A stretch of 64,000 nucleotides of DNA from Iodidimonas nitroreducens (lineage in GTDB: Bacteria > Pseudomonadota > Alphaproteobacteria > Sphingomonadales > Rhodothalassiaceae), in contig BAYV01000013.1 in the NCBI GenBank assembly GCA_000710935.1, forward strand, positions 1 through 64,000, given 5' to 3'. Under the pieces are notes generated by a model that had not been told where the DNA came from, did not search any database, and worked only from the letters and a program-made list of their open reading frames with translations. Made by a program: the position numbers and the translations under genes. Positions 35,914 to 45,518 of this stretch are shown one piece after another; the stretch's first letter is position 1, and each line of letters begins with the position of its first letter.

Positions 35914-37017
35914 TCAGGATAAGATCAGTTCGCGCGGCCCCAGATCGGCAAAATGAGCCTCGATGCCCTTTGGATCGATGTCTGCAAGACGGGCGGGCGA
36001 CCAGTGCGGCTTGTGATCCTTTTCGATAAGAAGGGCGCGTACGCCTTCAAAAAAATCGTCGTCCATGGATAGAATGCGATTGACGATGCGATATTCCATG
36101 CGCAGGCAATCATCGAGGTTGAGATCCTTGCCCTGATGAAAGGCCTTGAAGCTCAGTTCCAGCGAGGTGGGCGATTTTTTGAGCAGATCAGCATAGATTT
36201 CCTGCGCCCATTGGGATTGATCCTGCTCCAAAGAATCGATGATCTCGCCCACGCTGGAGAGGCTGAAATGGCGGGCAATCTGGGCATGGCGGCCGGAAAG
36301 GGGGGCGGGGTCCTGTGGGGTGATCGCCAGATCATCAAGGGTCACACCGGTTTCCGCGAGGCCCAAAGGCCCTTTGGATTCCACCAGCCGGGCCTTCAGA
36401 TCGATCAGCCGTTCATGGGGGATGATATGGGTTACTAGCCCCAGATGCAGGCAATCGTCCGCTTTCAGGCGATGCCCGCCAAGGGCCAGATAAAGCCCGG
36501 TGAAATCGGGCAGGCGCGGCAGAAAAAAGGAGCCGCCCACATCGGGGATCAGCCCCAGCCCGGTTTCAGGCATGGCAAAAAGCGTGCGATCCGTTGCCAC
36601 ACGATAAGCGCCATGCACTGAAATGCCCACGCCGCCACCCATGGTGATGCCATCGAGAAAAGAGATGATCGGTTTTTTGAAATGGCCGATAGCACTGTTC
36701 ATCTGATATTCGTCATGGAAAAAGCGCCAGCTTTCGCTATCCGCATCCGCCTCAGACAAGCCCTTGCGTTCGGCCTGAGCGGCCCGGGCCACCTGCACCA
36801 CATCGCCGCCCGCGCAAAAGGCCTTTTCGCCTTCGCCCTCGATGATCACCGCATCGACGGCGGGATCATTGGCCCAAAGATCAAGCTGATGCCTGATCAT
36901 CACGCACATATCGCGGGTAAGGGCATTGAGGGCGCGGGGGCGATTGAGCAGGATGAAGCCAATTCGACCGGCTTTTGAAAAGACGACATCGAGGCTTTCT
37001 GGAGGGGTTGAATTCAC
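35914..37017 (-). CDS. 3-hydroxyisobutyryl-CoA hydrolase (enoyl-CoA hydratase family)
   Basis: A 367-residue crotonase-fold enzyme of the HIBYL-CoA hydrolase group, which removes CoA from 3-hydroxyisobutyryl-CoA in valine catabolism. Diagnostic segments are NRPRALNALTRDM, AFCAGGDVVQVAR (oxyanion loop), GGGVGISVHGAYRVATDRT and FAMPETGLGLIPDVGGSFFL, which carry the acidic catalytic residue. It is longer than simple enoyl-CoA hydratases, as expected for this group. It lies between the acyl-CoA dehydrogenase and mmsB genes, which supports the assignment. Confidence 0.9.
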   Translation of the reverse strand: MNSTPPESLDVVFSKAGRIGFILLNRPRALNALTRDMCVMIRHQLDLWANDPAVDAVIIEGEGEKAFCAGGDVVQVARAAQAERKGLSEADADSESWRFFHDEYQMNSAIGHFKKPIISFLDGITMGGGVGISVHGAYRVATDRTLFAMPETGLGLIPDVGGSFFLPRLPDFTGLYLALGGHRLKADDCLHLGLVTHIIPHERLIDLKARLVESKGPLGLAETGVTLDDLAITPQDPAPLSGRHAQIARHFSLSSVGEIIDSLEQDQSQWAQEIYADLLKKSPTSLELSFKAFHQGKDLNLDDCLRMEYRIVNRILSMDDDFFEGVRALLIEKDHKPHWSPARLADIDPKGIEAHFADLGPRELILS

Positions 37018-37060
37018 GCTATGTCCTCATGATTACAAAGATAAAAGAAGTGGCTGGCGA

Positions 37061-38203
37061 TCAGCCGAGCAATTTGCGGGCAATGATCACCCGCATGATT
37101 TCATTGGTGCCTTCCAAAATCTGATGGACCCGCAGATCGCGCAAGATCCGTTCAATGGGATAATCCATCAGATAGCCATAGCCCCCATGCAATTGCAGGG
37201 CATCATTGGCGATGCGGGTGCCGGTATCGGTGGCCAGCCGCTTTGCCATGGCCGCATATTGGGTGGCATCATGGGCTTTATCCGTCACCTTTTGGGCCGC
37301 AGCATAAAGCAAAAGGCGTGCGGCTTCCAGATCGGTGGCCATATCCGCAAGCTTGAAGCCGGTGGCCTGAAATTCGGCAATGGGCCGACCGAACTGATGG
37401 CGTTCCTTTACATAATCAAGGCTTTTATCGAGGGCGAATTGCGCCCCGCCCAATGAACAAGCGCCGATATTGAGGCGGCCACCATCCAGCCCTTGCATGG
37501 CGATTTTAAAGCCATCCCCCTCAGCCCCGATGCGATTGGAAACAGGCACCGCGCAATCATCGAAATTGACCGTGGCTGTTGGTTGGGAATGCCAGCCGAG
37601 CTTCCGTTCCTGCGCCCCAAAGCTCAAACCCTTTGTGCCCTTTTCCACGATAAGGCACGAAATGCCGCCGGGCCCCTGATCGCCGGTGCGCACCATCACC
37701 ACATAGACATCCGAACCCGCATCGCCCGCCCCGGAGATAAAGGCTTTCGCGCCATTGAGGATATAGTGATCGCCCTGGCGCACGGCTCGGGTTTTGAGCG
37801 CCGCCGCATCCGAACCGGACGAGGCTTCGGTGAGGCAATAGCTGGCGAACTTTTTCATGCTTGAAAGATCGTCCGTCCAACGCGCCCGCTGATCTTCGGT
37901 GCCAAAATGGGCGATCATCCAGTTGGCCATATTATGGATCGAGAGATAAGCCGCCGTTGAGGGACAGCCATATGCGAGCTGCTCGATGATGAGGGCAGCT
38001 TCCACCCGGCCCAAGCCTACGCCGCCATGGGCTTCATCAATATAAATTGCGGCAAAACCAAGCTCTGCTGCCTGACGCAGAGCATCGGTGGGGAAAATTT
38101 TCTCTTCATCCCAGCGGGCTGCGAAGGGCAGCAGAGTGTTCAGGGCAAATTGCCGGGCGGTTTCTTTGATCAGCTCTTGTTCTTCGCTCAGCCTGAAATC
38201 CAC
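37061..38203 (-). CDS. Acyl-CoA dehydrogenase (probable isobutyryl-CoA dehydrogenase)
   Basis: A 380-residue FAD enzyme of the acyl-CoA dehydrogenase family. Motifs include the FAD region SYCLTEASSGSDAAALKTRA, QFGRPIAEFQ, DALQLHGGYGYLMDYPIERI and the C-terminal EGTNEIMR. Clustering with a 3-hydroxyisobutyryl-CoA hydrolase and mmsB points to isobutyryl-CoA (ACAD8-like) as substrate, but sequence alone does not prove it. The frame opens with a TTG at 38224, but the GTG at 38203 has AGAGGT at 5 nt and gives the standard VDFRLSEEQ start. It is the first gene of the leftward valine set. Confidence 0.92.
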   Translation of the reverse strand: MDFRLSEEQELIKETARQFALNTLLPFAARWDEEKIFPTDALRQAAELGFAAIYIDEAHGGVGLGRVEAALIIEQLAYGCPSTAAYLSIHNMANWMIAHFGTEDQRARWTDDLSSMKKFASYCLTEASSGSDAAALKTRAVRQGDHYILNGAKAFISGAGDAGSDVYVVMVRTGDQGPGGISCLIVEKGTKGLSFGAQERKLGWHSQPTATVNFDDCAVPVSNRIGAEGDGFKIAMQGLDGGRLNIGACSLGGAQFALDKSLDYVKERHQFGRPIAEFQATGFKLADMATDLEAARLLLYAAAQKVTDKAHDATQYAAMAKRLATDTGTRIANDALQLHGGYGYLMDYPIERILRDLRVHQILEGTNEIMRVIIARKLLG

Positions 38204-38350
38204 GATACACCTCTGATCCGGCAAAAAGCCATATGATCAGTGGACCATAGCCAACCGAACGCCAAGGTCAATCCCGGCCGATGCTTAAAGCACGGCATGG
38301 AATGATCAGGGGGTATTTAGGGTAATGATGCGCAATTTTACGCCCAGTTT

Positions 38351-38836
38351 TTAGACTTTTTTGCGACCGCCGCCCCGGCCGCCCAGCCCCAGGCCGATAT
38401 CCTTGGCGAATTGCGAACGCCTTTTGGCATAGTTGGGGGCTACCATGGGATATTCCGGCGGCAAATTCCATTTCGCCCGATAATCTTCGGGGGTCATGTC
38501 ATATTTTGACCTGAGATACCGCTTGAGCATCTTGAGCTGTTTTCCATCTTCCAGACAAATGATATAATCATCAGTCACGGATTTTTTGATGGGCACAGCC
38601 GGCTTCAAACTATCCGCGGTCATATGGCCGCTGTCCTGACCCAAATTGATCAGGCTTTGATGGACGGTTTTAATGACATCGGGAATTTGCGAAGCGGGCA
38701 ATGTATTATGGGCTACATAGGCTGTGACGATATCCGCAACCATCTGCATTGCGGCGTCTGGCGACAAACCATTAATTCTTTTGTCGTCAATTCTTTTGTC
38801 GTCAATTCTTTTGTCGTCCATGGATTGTTTCCGCAT
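38351..38836 (-). CDS. mucR: MucR/Ros-family transcriptional regulator lacking zinc histidines
   Basis: A Ros/MucR homologue of about 161 residues. The C-terminal DNA-binding domain is clear (MTPEDYRAKWNLPPEYPMVA, PNYAKRRSQFAKDIGLG). In the finger, Cys94 and Asp97 remain (CLEDGK), but the two positions that are His in Ros read Tyr107 and Tyr112, with Lys111 between. The fold would have to form without zinc, as reported for some Mesorhizobium homologues. The N terminus begins with three RIDDK-type repeats encoded by a 15-bp tandem. The start is uncertain (38836, 38821 or further upstream) because no Shine-Dalgarno is clear. Confidence 0.9.
   Translation of the reverse strand: MRKQSMDDKRIDDKRIDDKRINGLSPDAAMQMVADIVTAYVAHNTLPASQIPDVIKTVHQSLINLGQDSGHMTADSLKPAVPIKKSVTDDYIICLEDGKQLKMLKRYLRSKYDMTPEDYRAKWNLPPEYPMVAPNYAKRRSQFAKDIGLGLGGRGGGRKKV
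38774..38818. repeat. 15-bp in-frame tandem repeat in mucR 5' coding region
   Basis: AATTCTTTTGTCGTC is repeated three times without mismatch. On the minus strand it encodes DDKRI units near the protein N terminus, so copy-number change would add or remove five residues without shifting the frame. Confidence 0.95.
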
Positions 38837-39190
38837 TTTGTACAATAACATCCGATTACATGGCAGCAAATTATACAATAATCAAGATTAATTCGATATT
38901 TACATAAATATTAATCAATTAATAGAATTTAACCATGATAAAATGGAAAAAATCTTACTGTCTGTTTGTATTTGATCAGTTTATATATTTAAAATCATCA
39001 GCTTTGATGGCTTGATCTTTTTTGCCGGTGCGTTTGTTCACAAACTGCCATGATCGCCCGATGCATTTTGTCGGGCTGCCGTCTTGGCGGCTGTGATCTG
39101 CCTGTGCTATGAGGCACTGTGCCTCAGGTCAGTGCCCATGAAGCACGTCCGCGCGGCTTCAAATTAAATCTGTCTTTCAGGATAATGCTC
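38837..39190. promoter_or_regulatory. AT-rich divergent region between mucR and rpiB
   Basis: This 354-bp spacer is the most AT-rich part of the window, notably 38870-39000, with many TA steps (for example TTTATATATTTAAAAT). MucR-type proteins bind AT-rich DNA with T-A steps, and mucR genes are commonly autorepressed, so this is the probable site. No gene is seen. Confidence 0.45.
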
Positions 39191-39649
39191 ATGGCCGAGA
39201 CGATCATTGCTCTTGCCGCCGATCATGCCGGTTTCGATCTCAAGGAATATTTGCGCACGCATCTGCGAGACAAGGGCTTTAAGATTGAGGACCTGGGAAC
39301 CTTTAATGGGGCATCGGTGGATTATCCCGATTTTGGCTATGCATTGGCGCAGGCCATTATTGATGGTCGGGCAATCAAGGGCGTGGCGGTGTGCGGCTCG
39401 GGGATCGGCATTTCGATTGCCGCCAATCGCCATCCCGGGGTGCGTGCGGCCTTGTGTCACGAGCCCTTGTCAGCCAGGCTCGCCCGGCAGCATAATGATG
39501 CCAATATCCTGGCACTGGGCGCCCGTTTGATCGGACCTGCGATGGCCAGCGAAATTCTTGACGTCTTTCTGAAAACGGACTTTGAAGGCGGGCGGCATCA
39601 GCTTCGGGTCGATAAGCTGGGCGCGCCTCCCGATGGATCGGCAGAGTGA
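39191..39649 (+). CDS. rpiB: Ribose-5-phosphate isomerase B
   Basis: RpiB interconverts ribose 5-phosphate and ribulose 5-phosphate. The 152-residue protein starts AETIIALAADHAGFDLKEYL and has the active-site segment VAVCGSGIGISIAANRHPGVRAALC with the catalytic Cys, plus RQHNDANILALGARLIG. The ATG at 39191 has AGGA at 8 nt; longer frames to 39119 have no good start. It precedes glyA by 111 bp, an arrangement common in alphaproteobacteria. Confidence 0.95.
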   Translation: MAETIIALAADHAGFDLKEYLRTHLRDKGFKIEDLGTFNGASVDYPDFGYALAQAIIDGRAIKGVAVCGSGIGISIAANRHPGVRAALCHEPLSARLARQHNDANILALGARLIGPAMASEILDVFLKTDFEGGRHQLRVDKLGAPPDGSAE

Positions 39650-39760
39650 TCGTTGATGCCCGTGACTGTATCAAAGGTCCCAAGCGCTTTTTCACCGGCT
39701 GAATGATCAGCCTGGTCTCCATCTTCATCCTGATCTTCGGCCAATAAGGAATTGCTTATC

Positions 39761-41098
39761 ATGTCATCCGCCCCGAAAGAGACTGCAAGCCGCCCTGCGG
39801 ACCGCCGCACAGATGCTCTGGCGCAAAATGGCTTTTTTACCACCCCTCTGGCGCAGGCCGATCCCGCAATTGCCGGGGCCATCGCAAAGGAATTGGAGCG
39901 CCAGCAAAGCCAGATCGAGTTGATCGCATCTGAAAACATCACAAGCCTTGCGGTTTTAGAAGCGCAAGGCTCGGTGCTGACCAATAAATATGCCGAAGGC
40001 TATCCCGGAAAGCGTTATTATCAGGGCTGCGAATTTGTCGATATCGCGGAATCTTTGGCGATTGAGCGGGCCTGCCAGCTTTTCAATTGCAGTTTTGCCA
40101 ATGTGCAGCCCCATTCCGGCGCTCAGGCCAATAGTGCGGTGATGCTGGCTTTGGTCAAGCCGGGTGAAACGATTTTGGGCATGTCCCTCGATGCAGGTGG
40201 CCATCTTACCCATGGAGCAAAGCCCAGCCTTTCGGGAAAATGGTTTCATGCCGTGCAATATGGAGTGCGGCGCGCCGATGGGCTGATCGATTATGATGAG
40301 GTGGAAAGCCTTGCCAAAGAACACAAGCCAAAGCTGATCATTGCGGGCGGATCGGCCTATTCCCGGCAGATCGATTTTGCCCGCTTCCGCGCCATTGCCG
40401 ATAAAGTGGGGGCTTATCTTATGGTGGATATGGCGCATTTTGCCGGTTTGGTGGCCGGTGGGGTGCATCCCAGCCCCTTGCCCCATGCTCATGTGGTGAC
40501 CACCACCACCCACAAAACCCTGAGGGGCCCGCGTGGCGGCATGATCCTGTCGCAGGATGCCGAATTGGGGAAAAAGATCAATTCGGCGGTTTTCCCAGGT
40601 TTGCAGGGCGGACCTTTGATGCATGTGATCGCGGCCAAGGCGGTGGCTTTTGGCGAGGCTTTGCAGCCCGGTTTCAAGCGCTATGCGCAGGCGGTGATCG
40701 ATAATGCCCGTGCTTTGGGGGCAAAGCTGCAAGGAGCCGGTTTTGATCTGGTGGCCGGCGGCACGGATACGCATCTGGTGCTGGTGGATTTGCGGCCCAA
40801 GGGATTGACCGGCAAAGCCGCCGATGAATCCCTGGAGCGCTGCGGGATTACCTGTAACAAGAATGGCGTGCCATTCGATCCTGAAAAGCCGTTCATCACC
40901 TCGGGCATTCGTTTGGGCTCACCGGCCTGCACCACGAGGGGATTTTCCACCGCAGAATTTGAATTGGTGGGAGATTGGATTTCAGAAGTGCTCGATGGCC
41001 TGGCCAGGAAGGCTGATGACAATCAGGCTTTGGAATCGGATATTCGCCGAAGAGTGCGCGATTTATGTGATCGTTTTCCCATTTATCCGGGGCTTTAG
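39761..41098 (+). CDS. glyA: Serine hydroxymethyltransferase
   Basis: GlyA converts serine and tetrahydrofolate to glycine and methylene-tetrahydrofolate. The 445-residue PLP enzyme shows [47 protein letters not shown] and the PLP lysine in [14 protein letters not shown]. The start at 39761 (MSSAPKE) follows AAGGAA. It begins the glyA-nrdR-ribD-ribE-ribB-ribH-nusB-thiL run typical of alphaproteobacteria. Confidence 0.98.
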   Translation: MSSAPKETASRPADRRTDALAQNGFFTTPLAQADPAIAGAIAKELERQQSQIELIASENITSLAVLEAQGSVLTNKYAEGYPGKRYYQGCEFVDIAESLAIERACQLFNCSFANVQPHSGAQANSAVMLALVKPGETILGMSLDAGGHLTHGAKPSLSGKWFHAVQYGVRRADGLIDYDEVESLAKEHKPKLIIAGGSAYSRQIDFARFRAIADKVGAYLMVDMAHFAGLVAGGVHPSPLPHAHVVTTTTHKTLRGPRGGMILSQDAELGKKINSAVFPGLQGGPLMHVIAAKAVAFGEALQPGFKRYAQAVIDNARALGAKLQGAGFDLVAGGTDTHLVLVDLRPKGLTGKAADESLERCGITCNKNGVPFDPEKPFITSGIRLGSPACTTRGFSTAEFELVGDWISEVLDGLARKADDNQALESDIRRRVRDLCDRFPIYPGL

Positions 41099-41190
41099 GT
41101 CCGCAGGTCGAAAGGCTCTGGGCCAAGCCTGACCCGAAAGCAGTTCCAAAAAGGTTCAAGGGATACCGGTCTTGAAACGAGAGGGGTGAG

Positions 41191-41676
41191 ATGCGCTGTC
41201 CGTTTTGTGGGAATGAGGATACGCAGGTCAAGGATTCGCGCCCGACCGATGATCGCTCGGCGATCCGGCGGCGACGCTTTTGCGCGGGATGCGGGGCGCG
41301 GTTCACCACCTTTGAACGGGTGCAATTGCGTGAATTGGTGGTTTTGAAGCGCAATGGCCGAAGGGTGCCTTTCGAGCGGGATAAATTACAAAGATCCATC
41401 GATATTGCCATGCGCAAGCGTCCGGTAGAGCCGGAGCGGGTGGAACGCATGGTCAATGGTTTGGTGCGCCGCCTTGAATCCCAGGGTGATAATGAGGTGA
41501 AGGCCGATCATATCGGGCAATTGGTGATGGATGCGCTCTCGAGCCTCGATCAAGTGGCTTATGTGCGCTATGCCTCGGTTTATCGCAATTTCCGCGAGGC
41601 TCAGGATTTCGAGAATTTTCTCTCCACCATGCAAGGGGATGAGGGATTGGTGCGGGATGAGGATCGGGATGAATGA
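41191..41676 (+). CDS. nrdR: Transcriptional repressor NrdR
   Basis: NrdR senses ATP/dATP and represses ribonucleotide reductase genes. The N-terminal zinc ribbon reads CPFCGNED...[12 protein letters not shown] (four Cys within residues 3-34), followed by the ATP-cone [18 protein letters not shown]. The 161-residue length is slightly above the norm because of an acidic tail. The stop overlaps the start of ribD in ATGA. Confidence 0.97.
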   Translation: MRCPFCGNEDTQVKDSRPTDDRSAIRRRRFCAGCGARFTTFERVQLRELVVLKRNGRRVPFERDKLQRSIDIAMRKRPVEPERVERMVNGLVRRLESQGDNEVKADHIGQLVMDALSSLDQVAYVRYASVYRNFREAQDFENFLSTMQGDEGLVRDEDRDE

Positions 41677-42686
41677 CCGTCCGCACGCATTTCATGGATA
41701 TGGCCTTGCGGCTGGGGCGGCGGGGTTTGGGCCGGGTTGCCCCCAATCCGGCGGTGGGCTGTGTGCTGGTCAAAGAAGATCGGATCATCGGCCGGGGGTG
41801 GACTCAGCCCGGCGGCCGCCCTCATGCCGAAACTCAGGCCCTGCAATCGGCAGTTGAGAATATGGCGGGGGCCACGGCTTATGTCAGCCTTGAGCCCTGC
41901 GCTCATCAAGGGGCAACGCCATCTTGCGCCACGGCCCTGATCGATGCCGGGATTGCGCGCGTGGTGGTGGCCATGGAAGATCCCGATCCGCGCACGGCAG
42001 GGCAGGGGGTGGCGCGGATGCGCGCGGCAGGGCTGCAGGTGGATTTGGGGATTCTGGCCGAACAGGCACAGCGCGATCATCAGGGCTTTGTGCTCAGGCT
42101 GACCCGGGACCGGCCTTTGGTCAGTGGCAAGATCGCGCATTCCGCCGATGGCCGCATTGCCAGCGCCACAGGCCATAGCCAATGGATCACCGGCTCTTTG
42201 GCCCGCGCCCATGGCCATGCCCTGCGCGCGCATCATGATGCGATCCTGATTGGCGGCGGCACATGGCGCGCCGATCATCCCCGGCTGGATTGTCGGCTGC
42301 CGGGCTTAGCTGATCGCAGCCCGCAAAAGGTGCTGTTGTCGCATGGGGTTCCTGAAGATCAGCCCGATGGCTGGTGGACATCGGCCGGGCTTCTGCCTGA
42401 TCATCAGCCCCCTTATGATCTGGATGATCTGCTCGCCGCTTTGGCCCGGCGCGGCATCACCCGCCTTTTGGTGGAAGGCGGGGCGGCCACCATCGCCGCA
42501 TTTATGCGGGTGGGGCTGATGGATCGCCTTTATCTTTACACCGCGCCCAAGCTGATTGGCGAGGATGGCCGGGCATCGGTCGGGGCTTTGGGGGTGCGGG
42601 ATGTGATGGCCGATGCCCCCTATTTGAAGGTGATTGAAACGCGCACCCTTGGCGAAGACGCTCTGGCAGTTTATGAACGCGGCTGA
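41673..42686 (+). CDS. ribD: Bifunctional diaminohydroxyphosphoribosylaminopyrimidine deaminase/reductase
   Basis: RibD performs the second and third steps of riboflavin synthesis. The N-terminal deaminase has the zinc motif [11 protein letters not shown] and [12 protein letters not shown]; the C-terminal reductase starts near residue 145 ([17 protein letters not shown]) and has [14 protein letters not shown]. The length of 337 residues is slightly short but both domains are complete. It overlaps nrdR by 4 bp and is followed by ribE after 30 bp. Confidence 0.96.
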   Translation: MTVRTHFMDMALRLGRRGLGRVAPNPAVGCVLVKEDRIIGRGWTQPGGRPHAETQALQSAVENMAGATAYVSLEPCAHQGATPSCATALIDAGIARVVVAMEDPDPRTAGQGVARMRAAGLQVDLGILAEQAQRDHQGFVLRLTRDRPLVSGKIAHSADGRIASATGHSQWITGSLARAHGHALRAHHDAILIGGGTWRADHPRLDCRLPGLADRSPQKVLLSHGVPEDQPDGWWTSAGLLPDHQPPYDLDDLLAALARRGITRLLVEGGAATIAAFMRVGLMDRLYLYTAPKLIGEDGRASVGALGVRDVMADAPYLKVIETRTLGEDALAVYERG

Positions 42687-42716
42687 AGAGGCAGAGCGGG
42701 CTTTGAAGGAGCGACC

Positions 42717-43376
42717 ATGTTTACGGGGATCATCACCGATATCGGGCATGTGCAAACCCTGATGCGCGGCGGAAAGCCGATCGATGCCGCAAGCCCCGGA
42801 CAGGGGGAAAGCGATACGCGGATCATTCTGGAGACCAGCTATGATCCGAAAAGCATTGATCTGGGGGCCTCCATCGCCTGTGCGGGGGTGTGCCTGACGG
42901 TGGTAGATAAAGGCGCGGCGAGCAAGGATCAGGCGGGCGGCTGGTTTGCCGTGGATGTGAGCGATGAAACCCTGCGCTGCACGAATTTAGGGGATTGGCG
43001 GCCCGGCACCCCCGTTAATCTGGAACGATCCCTGCGCGTGGGTGATGAAATGGGCGGACATATCGTCTCGGGCCATGTGGATGGTGTGGGGGTGATTCTT
43101 GAAATTATCGAGCGGGCAGGCTCGCGGGAATTTGTCATCGGCCTTCCCGATGATCTGGCCCCTTATGTGGCCCGCAAGGGATCGCTGGCGATCAATGGTA
43201 CCTCGCTGACGGTGAATGCCGTGGGTGATCTGCCCGATGCCACGGCCTCGGTCAATCTCATCCCTCATAGTCTTGAGGAAACCACCTTTGGCAGGGCGGT
43301 GCAGGGGGATCGGGTTAATCTTGAAATCGATCTGCTTGCCCGTTATCTGGCGCGATTGATGGAACAGCGCACATAA
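42717..43376 (+). CDS. ribE: Riboflavin synthase alpha chain
   Basis: This enzyme dismutates two lumazines to riboflavin. The protein begins with the invariant [10 protein letters not shown] and consists of two lumazine-binding repeats, the first with [14 protein letters not shown] and the second with [15 protein letters not shown]. The 219-residue length fits, with a small N-terminal insertion (residues 18-30). Start ATG follows GAAGGAG. It lies between ribD and ribB. Confidence 0.96.
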   Translation: MFTGIITDIGHVQTLMRGGKPIDAASPGQGESDTRIILETSYDPKSIDLGASIACAGVCLTVVDKGAASKDQAGGWFAVDVSDETLRCTNLGDWRPGTPVNLERSLRVGDEMGGHIVSGHVDGVGVILEIIERAGSREFVIGLPDDLAPYVARKGSLAINGTSLTVNAVGDLPDATASVNLIPHSLEETTFGRAVQGDRVNLEIDLLARYLARLMEQRT

Positions 43377-43416
43377 AAACCCGTTAGAACAGCCTTCACA
43401 GAAAGAAAGGCCCGAC

Positions 43417-44538
43417 ATGACTGAAGCTTTTTTGTCGCGCATCGAGGATGTGATCGAAGATGCGCGCAATGGCCGCATGTTCATCCTTGTCGATGATGAA
43501 GACCGCGAAAATGAAGGGGATCTGGTGATCCCCGCCCAGATGGCAACGCCCGAAGCGATCAATTTCATGGCGAAATTCGGTCGGGGGCTGATCTGTCTCA
43601 CCCTTACCCGAAAGCGGGCAGATATTTTGGGCCTGTCTTTGATGAGCCAGGAAAATGCCAGCCGCCATCAAACCGCCTTCACCGTTTCCATCGAAGCCCG
43701 TGAAGGGGTGACCACGGGCATTTCCGCCGCCGACCGGGCACGGACCATTCAGGTGGCCATCGATCATGGAAAAAGCCGCGATGATCTGGCAACGCCGGGC
43801 CATGTTTTTCCTTTGGTGGCGCGCGATGGCGGGGTTCTGGTGCGGGCAGGCCATACCGAAGCATCGGTGGATATTTCCCGCCTTGCGGGCCTGAATTCTT
43901 CCGCGGTGATCTGCGAAATCATGAACGAAGACGGCACCATGGCCCGCTTGCCTGATCTTATTCCCTTTGCCCGGAAACATGGTTTGAAGGTGGCGACCAT
44001 TCGCGATCTGATCGCCTATCGGCTGAAGAATGATAGCCTGGTGAAAGCGGTTGATGAAACCATCATGAACAGCCTTTATGGCGGTGAATGGACCTTGTTT
44101 GCTTATGTGAATACCGCTGAATATGCCGAGCATATGGTGCTGGTGAAGGGCGATCTGCGGGGCGATGATCCGGTTCTGGTGCGGATGCATGCGATCAGCC
44201 TGTTTGATGATATTCTGGCAGAAAATAATGGCCGCGCCGGGCAATTGAATCAATCAATGCGGGTGATCGGAGAGGCCGGACGGGGGGCGGTAGTGATCAT
44301 CCGCGATACCCGCCCTGATCGGCTGACGCAGGAATTGAAAATGCGCCATATCCCCGCGCGAAAACAGGATAAAGAAAGCACGGCGGCCCTGCGTGATTAT
44401 GGGATCGGTGCCCAGATTCTGCTTGATCTGGGTGTCAGGAATTTGATTTTGCTGTCAAATACAAAACATAATATCGTTGGGCTTGAGGGCTATGGCCTTA
44501 ATATCGTAGAACAACGCACCATTCCCACCGACGATTGA
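43417..44538 (+). CDS. ribB: 3,4-dihydroxy-2-butanone-4-phosphate synthase with degenerate GTP cyclohydrolase II-like domain
   Basis: The N-terminal 205 residues are a normal Rib[31 protein letters not shown] and [14 protein letters not shown] are intact, so it makes the four-carbon unit of lumazine from ribulose 5-phosphate. The C-terminal half has the GTP cyclohydrolase II fold ([14 protein letters not shown] is recognisable), but the zinc-binding segment, normally with three Cys, reads [19 protein letters not shown] with none. The second domain is therefore probably inactive, as in RibBX-type proteins. A separate functional RibA must exist elsewhere. ribH follows by 7 bp. Confidence 0.92.
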   Translation: MTEAFLSRIEDVIEDARNGRMFILVDDEDRENEGDLVIPAQMATPEAINFMAKFGRGLICLTLTRKRADILGLSLMSQENASRHQTAFTVSIEAREGVTTGISAADRARTIQVAIDHGKSRDDLATPGHVFPLVARDGGVLVRAGHTEASVDISRLAGLNSSAVICEIMNEDGTMARLPDLIPFARKHGLKVATIRDLIAYRLKNDSLVKAVDETIMNSLYGGEWTLFAYVNTAEYAEHMVLVKGDLRGDDPVLVRMHAISLFDDILAENNGRAGQLNQSMRVIGEAGRGAVVIIRDTRPDRLTQELKMRHIPARKQDKESTAALRDYGIGAQILLDLGVRNLILLSNTKHNIVGLEGYGLNIVEQRTIPTDD

Positions 44539-44545
44539 TCATAAC

Positions 44546-44998
44546 ATGACCCCATCCCAGACGATTTTGATTGTAGAGGCCCGCTTCTACGAAGATCTAG
44601 CCGATGAACTTTATGCCGGAGCCGAGGCGTTTCTGACTGCCAGCGGCTTTAAGGTGGACCGCTTGAGCGTGCCCGGAGCCTTTGAAATTCCGGCGGCTAT
44701 TGCCATGGCGGCCAAAGCCGGGCGGGCGGGCCATTGCGAGGAATTTGCTGGCTATGTTGCCTTGGGCGTGGTTATTCGCGGTGAAACCAGCCATTATGAT
44801 TATGTTTGCGGCGAAAGCGCGCGGGGCCTGCAGGATCTGGCGGTGCGGGATCAACTGGCCATCGGCTATGGCATCCTGACCACCGAAAATGGCGAGCAGG
44901 CCTGGGCGCGGGCAGATCGCAAGCGGGGGAACAAGGGCCGGGCGGCAGCAAAAGCCTGTGTGGATATGATCGGCATCAAACAGCGTTTTGGAGTATAA
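44546..44998 (+). CDS. ribH: 6,7-dimethyl-8-ribityllumazine synthase
   Basis: RibH condenses the pyrimidine and butanone-phosphate precursors. The 150-residue protein has ARFYEDLADELYAGA, VPGAFEIPAAIAMAAK, the phosphate-binding VIRGETSHYDYVCGESARG with catalytic His, and the typical YGILTTEN. It is tightly packed between ribB and nusB (2-bp gap), as in other alphaproteobacteria. Confidence 0.97.
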   Translation: MTPSQTILIVEARFYEDLADELYAGAEAFLTASGFKVDRLSVPGAFEIPAAIAMAAKAGRAGHCEEFAGYVALGVVIRGETSHYDYVCGESARGLQDLAVRDQLAIGYGILTTENGEQAWARADRKRGNKGRAAAKACVDMIGIKQRFGV

Positions 44999-45000
44999 CC

Positions 45001-45498
45001 ATGCCGCAAAAGCAGGCACCCTCGCCCGCGCGTACGCGTAAAAACAAAAAACCTACCGGCGGTGCCCGGGCGGCGGCCCGTTTGGGGGCTGTGCAGGCCC
45101 TTTATCAGCTTGAACAAAACAGCGATGCCGATCCCCGCCATGTGGTGACCGAATTTCGCGCCTTTCGTTTGGGGCGTGAAATCGAAGGGGATCAATATGC
45201 CCCGGCGGATCAGGATTTATTTGCCGATATCGTTTTAGGCACCATCGAACGGGTGCATGAGATCGATGAAAAACTAAAGCAGGTTCTGGCCGCCAATTGG
45301 CCCCTTGATCGGCTGGAATCGGTTTTGCGCGCCATTTTACGGGCGGCAAGCTATGAATTGATGGCCCGGCCCGATGTGCCCACGGCGGTGGTGATCAATG
45401 AATATATGGATGTGGCCCATGCCTTTTTCGATGGGGCGGAGCCGGCTTTTGCCAATGGCGTGATTGATCGACTGGCGCGCGAAATCCGCACGTCTTAG
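45001..45498 (+). CDS. nusB: Transcription antitermination factor NusB
   Basis: NusB binds boxA RNA with NusE in rRNA antitermination. The 165-residue all-helical protein shows AARLGAVQALYQLEQ, WPLDRLESVLRAILRAASYEL and PTAVVINEYMDVAHAFF. The start at 45001 follows the ribH stop directly; upstream in-frame codons to 44806 overlap ribH and are not used. The N-terminal 20 residues are basic and probably disordered. Confidence 0.96.
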   Translation: MPQKQAPSPARTRKNKKPTGGARAAARLGAVQALYQLEQNSDADPRHVVTEFRAFRLGREIEGDQYAPADQDLFADIVLGTIERVHEIDEKLKQVLAANWPLDRLESVLRAILRAASYELMARPDVPTAVVINEYMDVAHAFFDGAEPAFANGVIDRLAREIRTS

Positions 45499-45518
45499 GC
45501 GGATGGGGGGAGCAGTTT

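Noticed and set aside
41099-43416. Possible FMN riboswitch in front of ribD, ribE or ribB
   Set aside because: The gaps are 0-40 bp or lie inside overlapping genes, too short for the element, and no conserved RFN core was seen.
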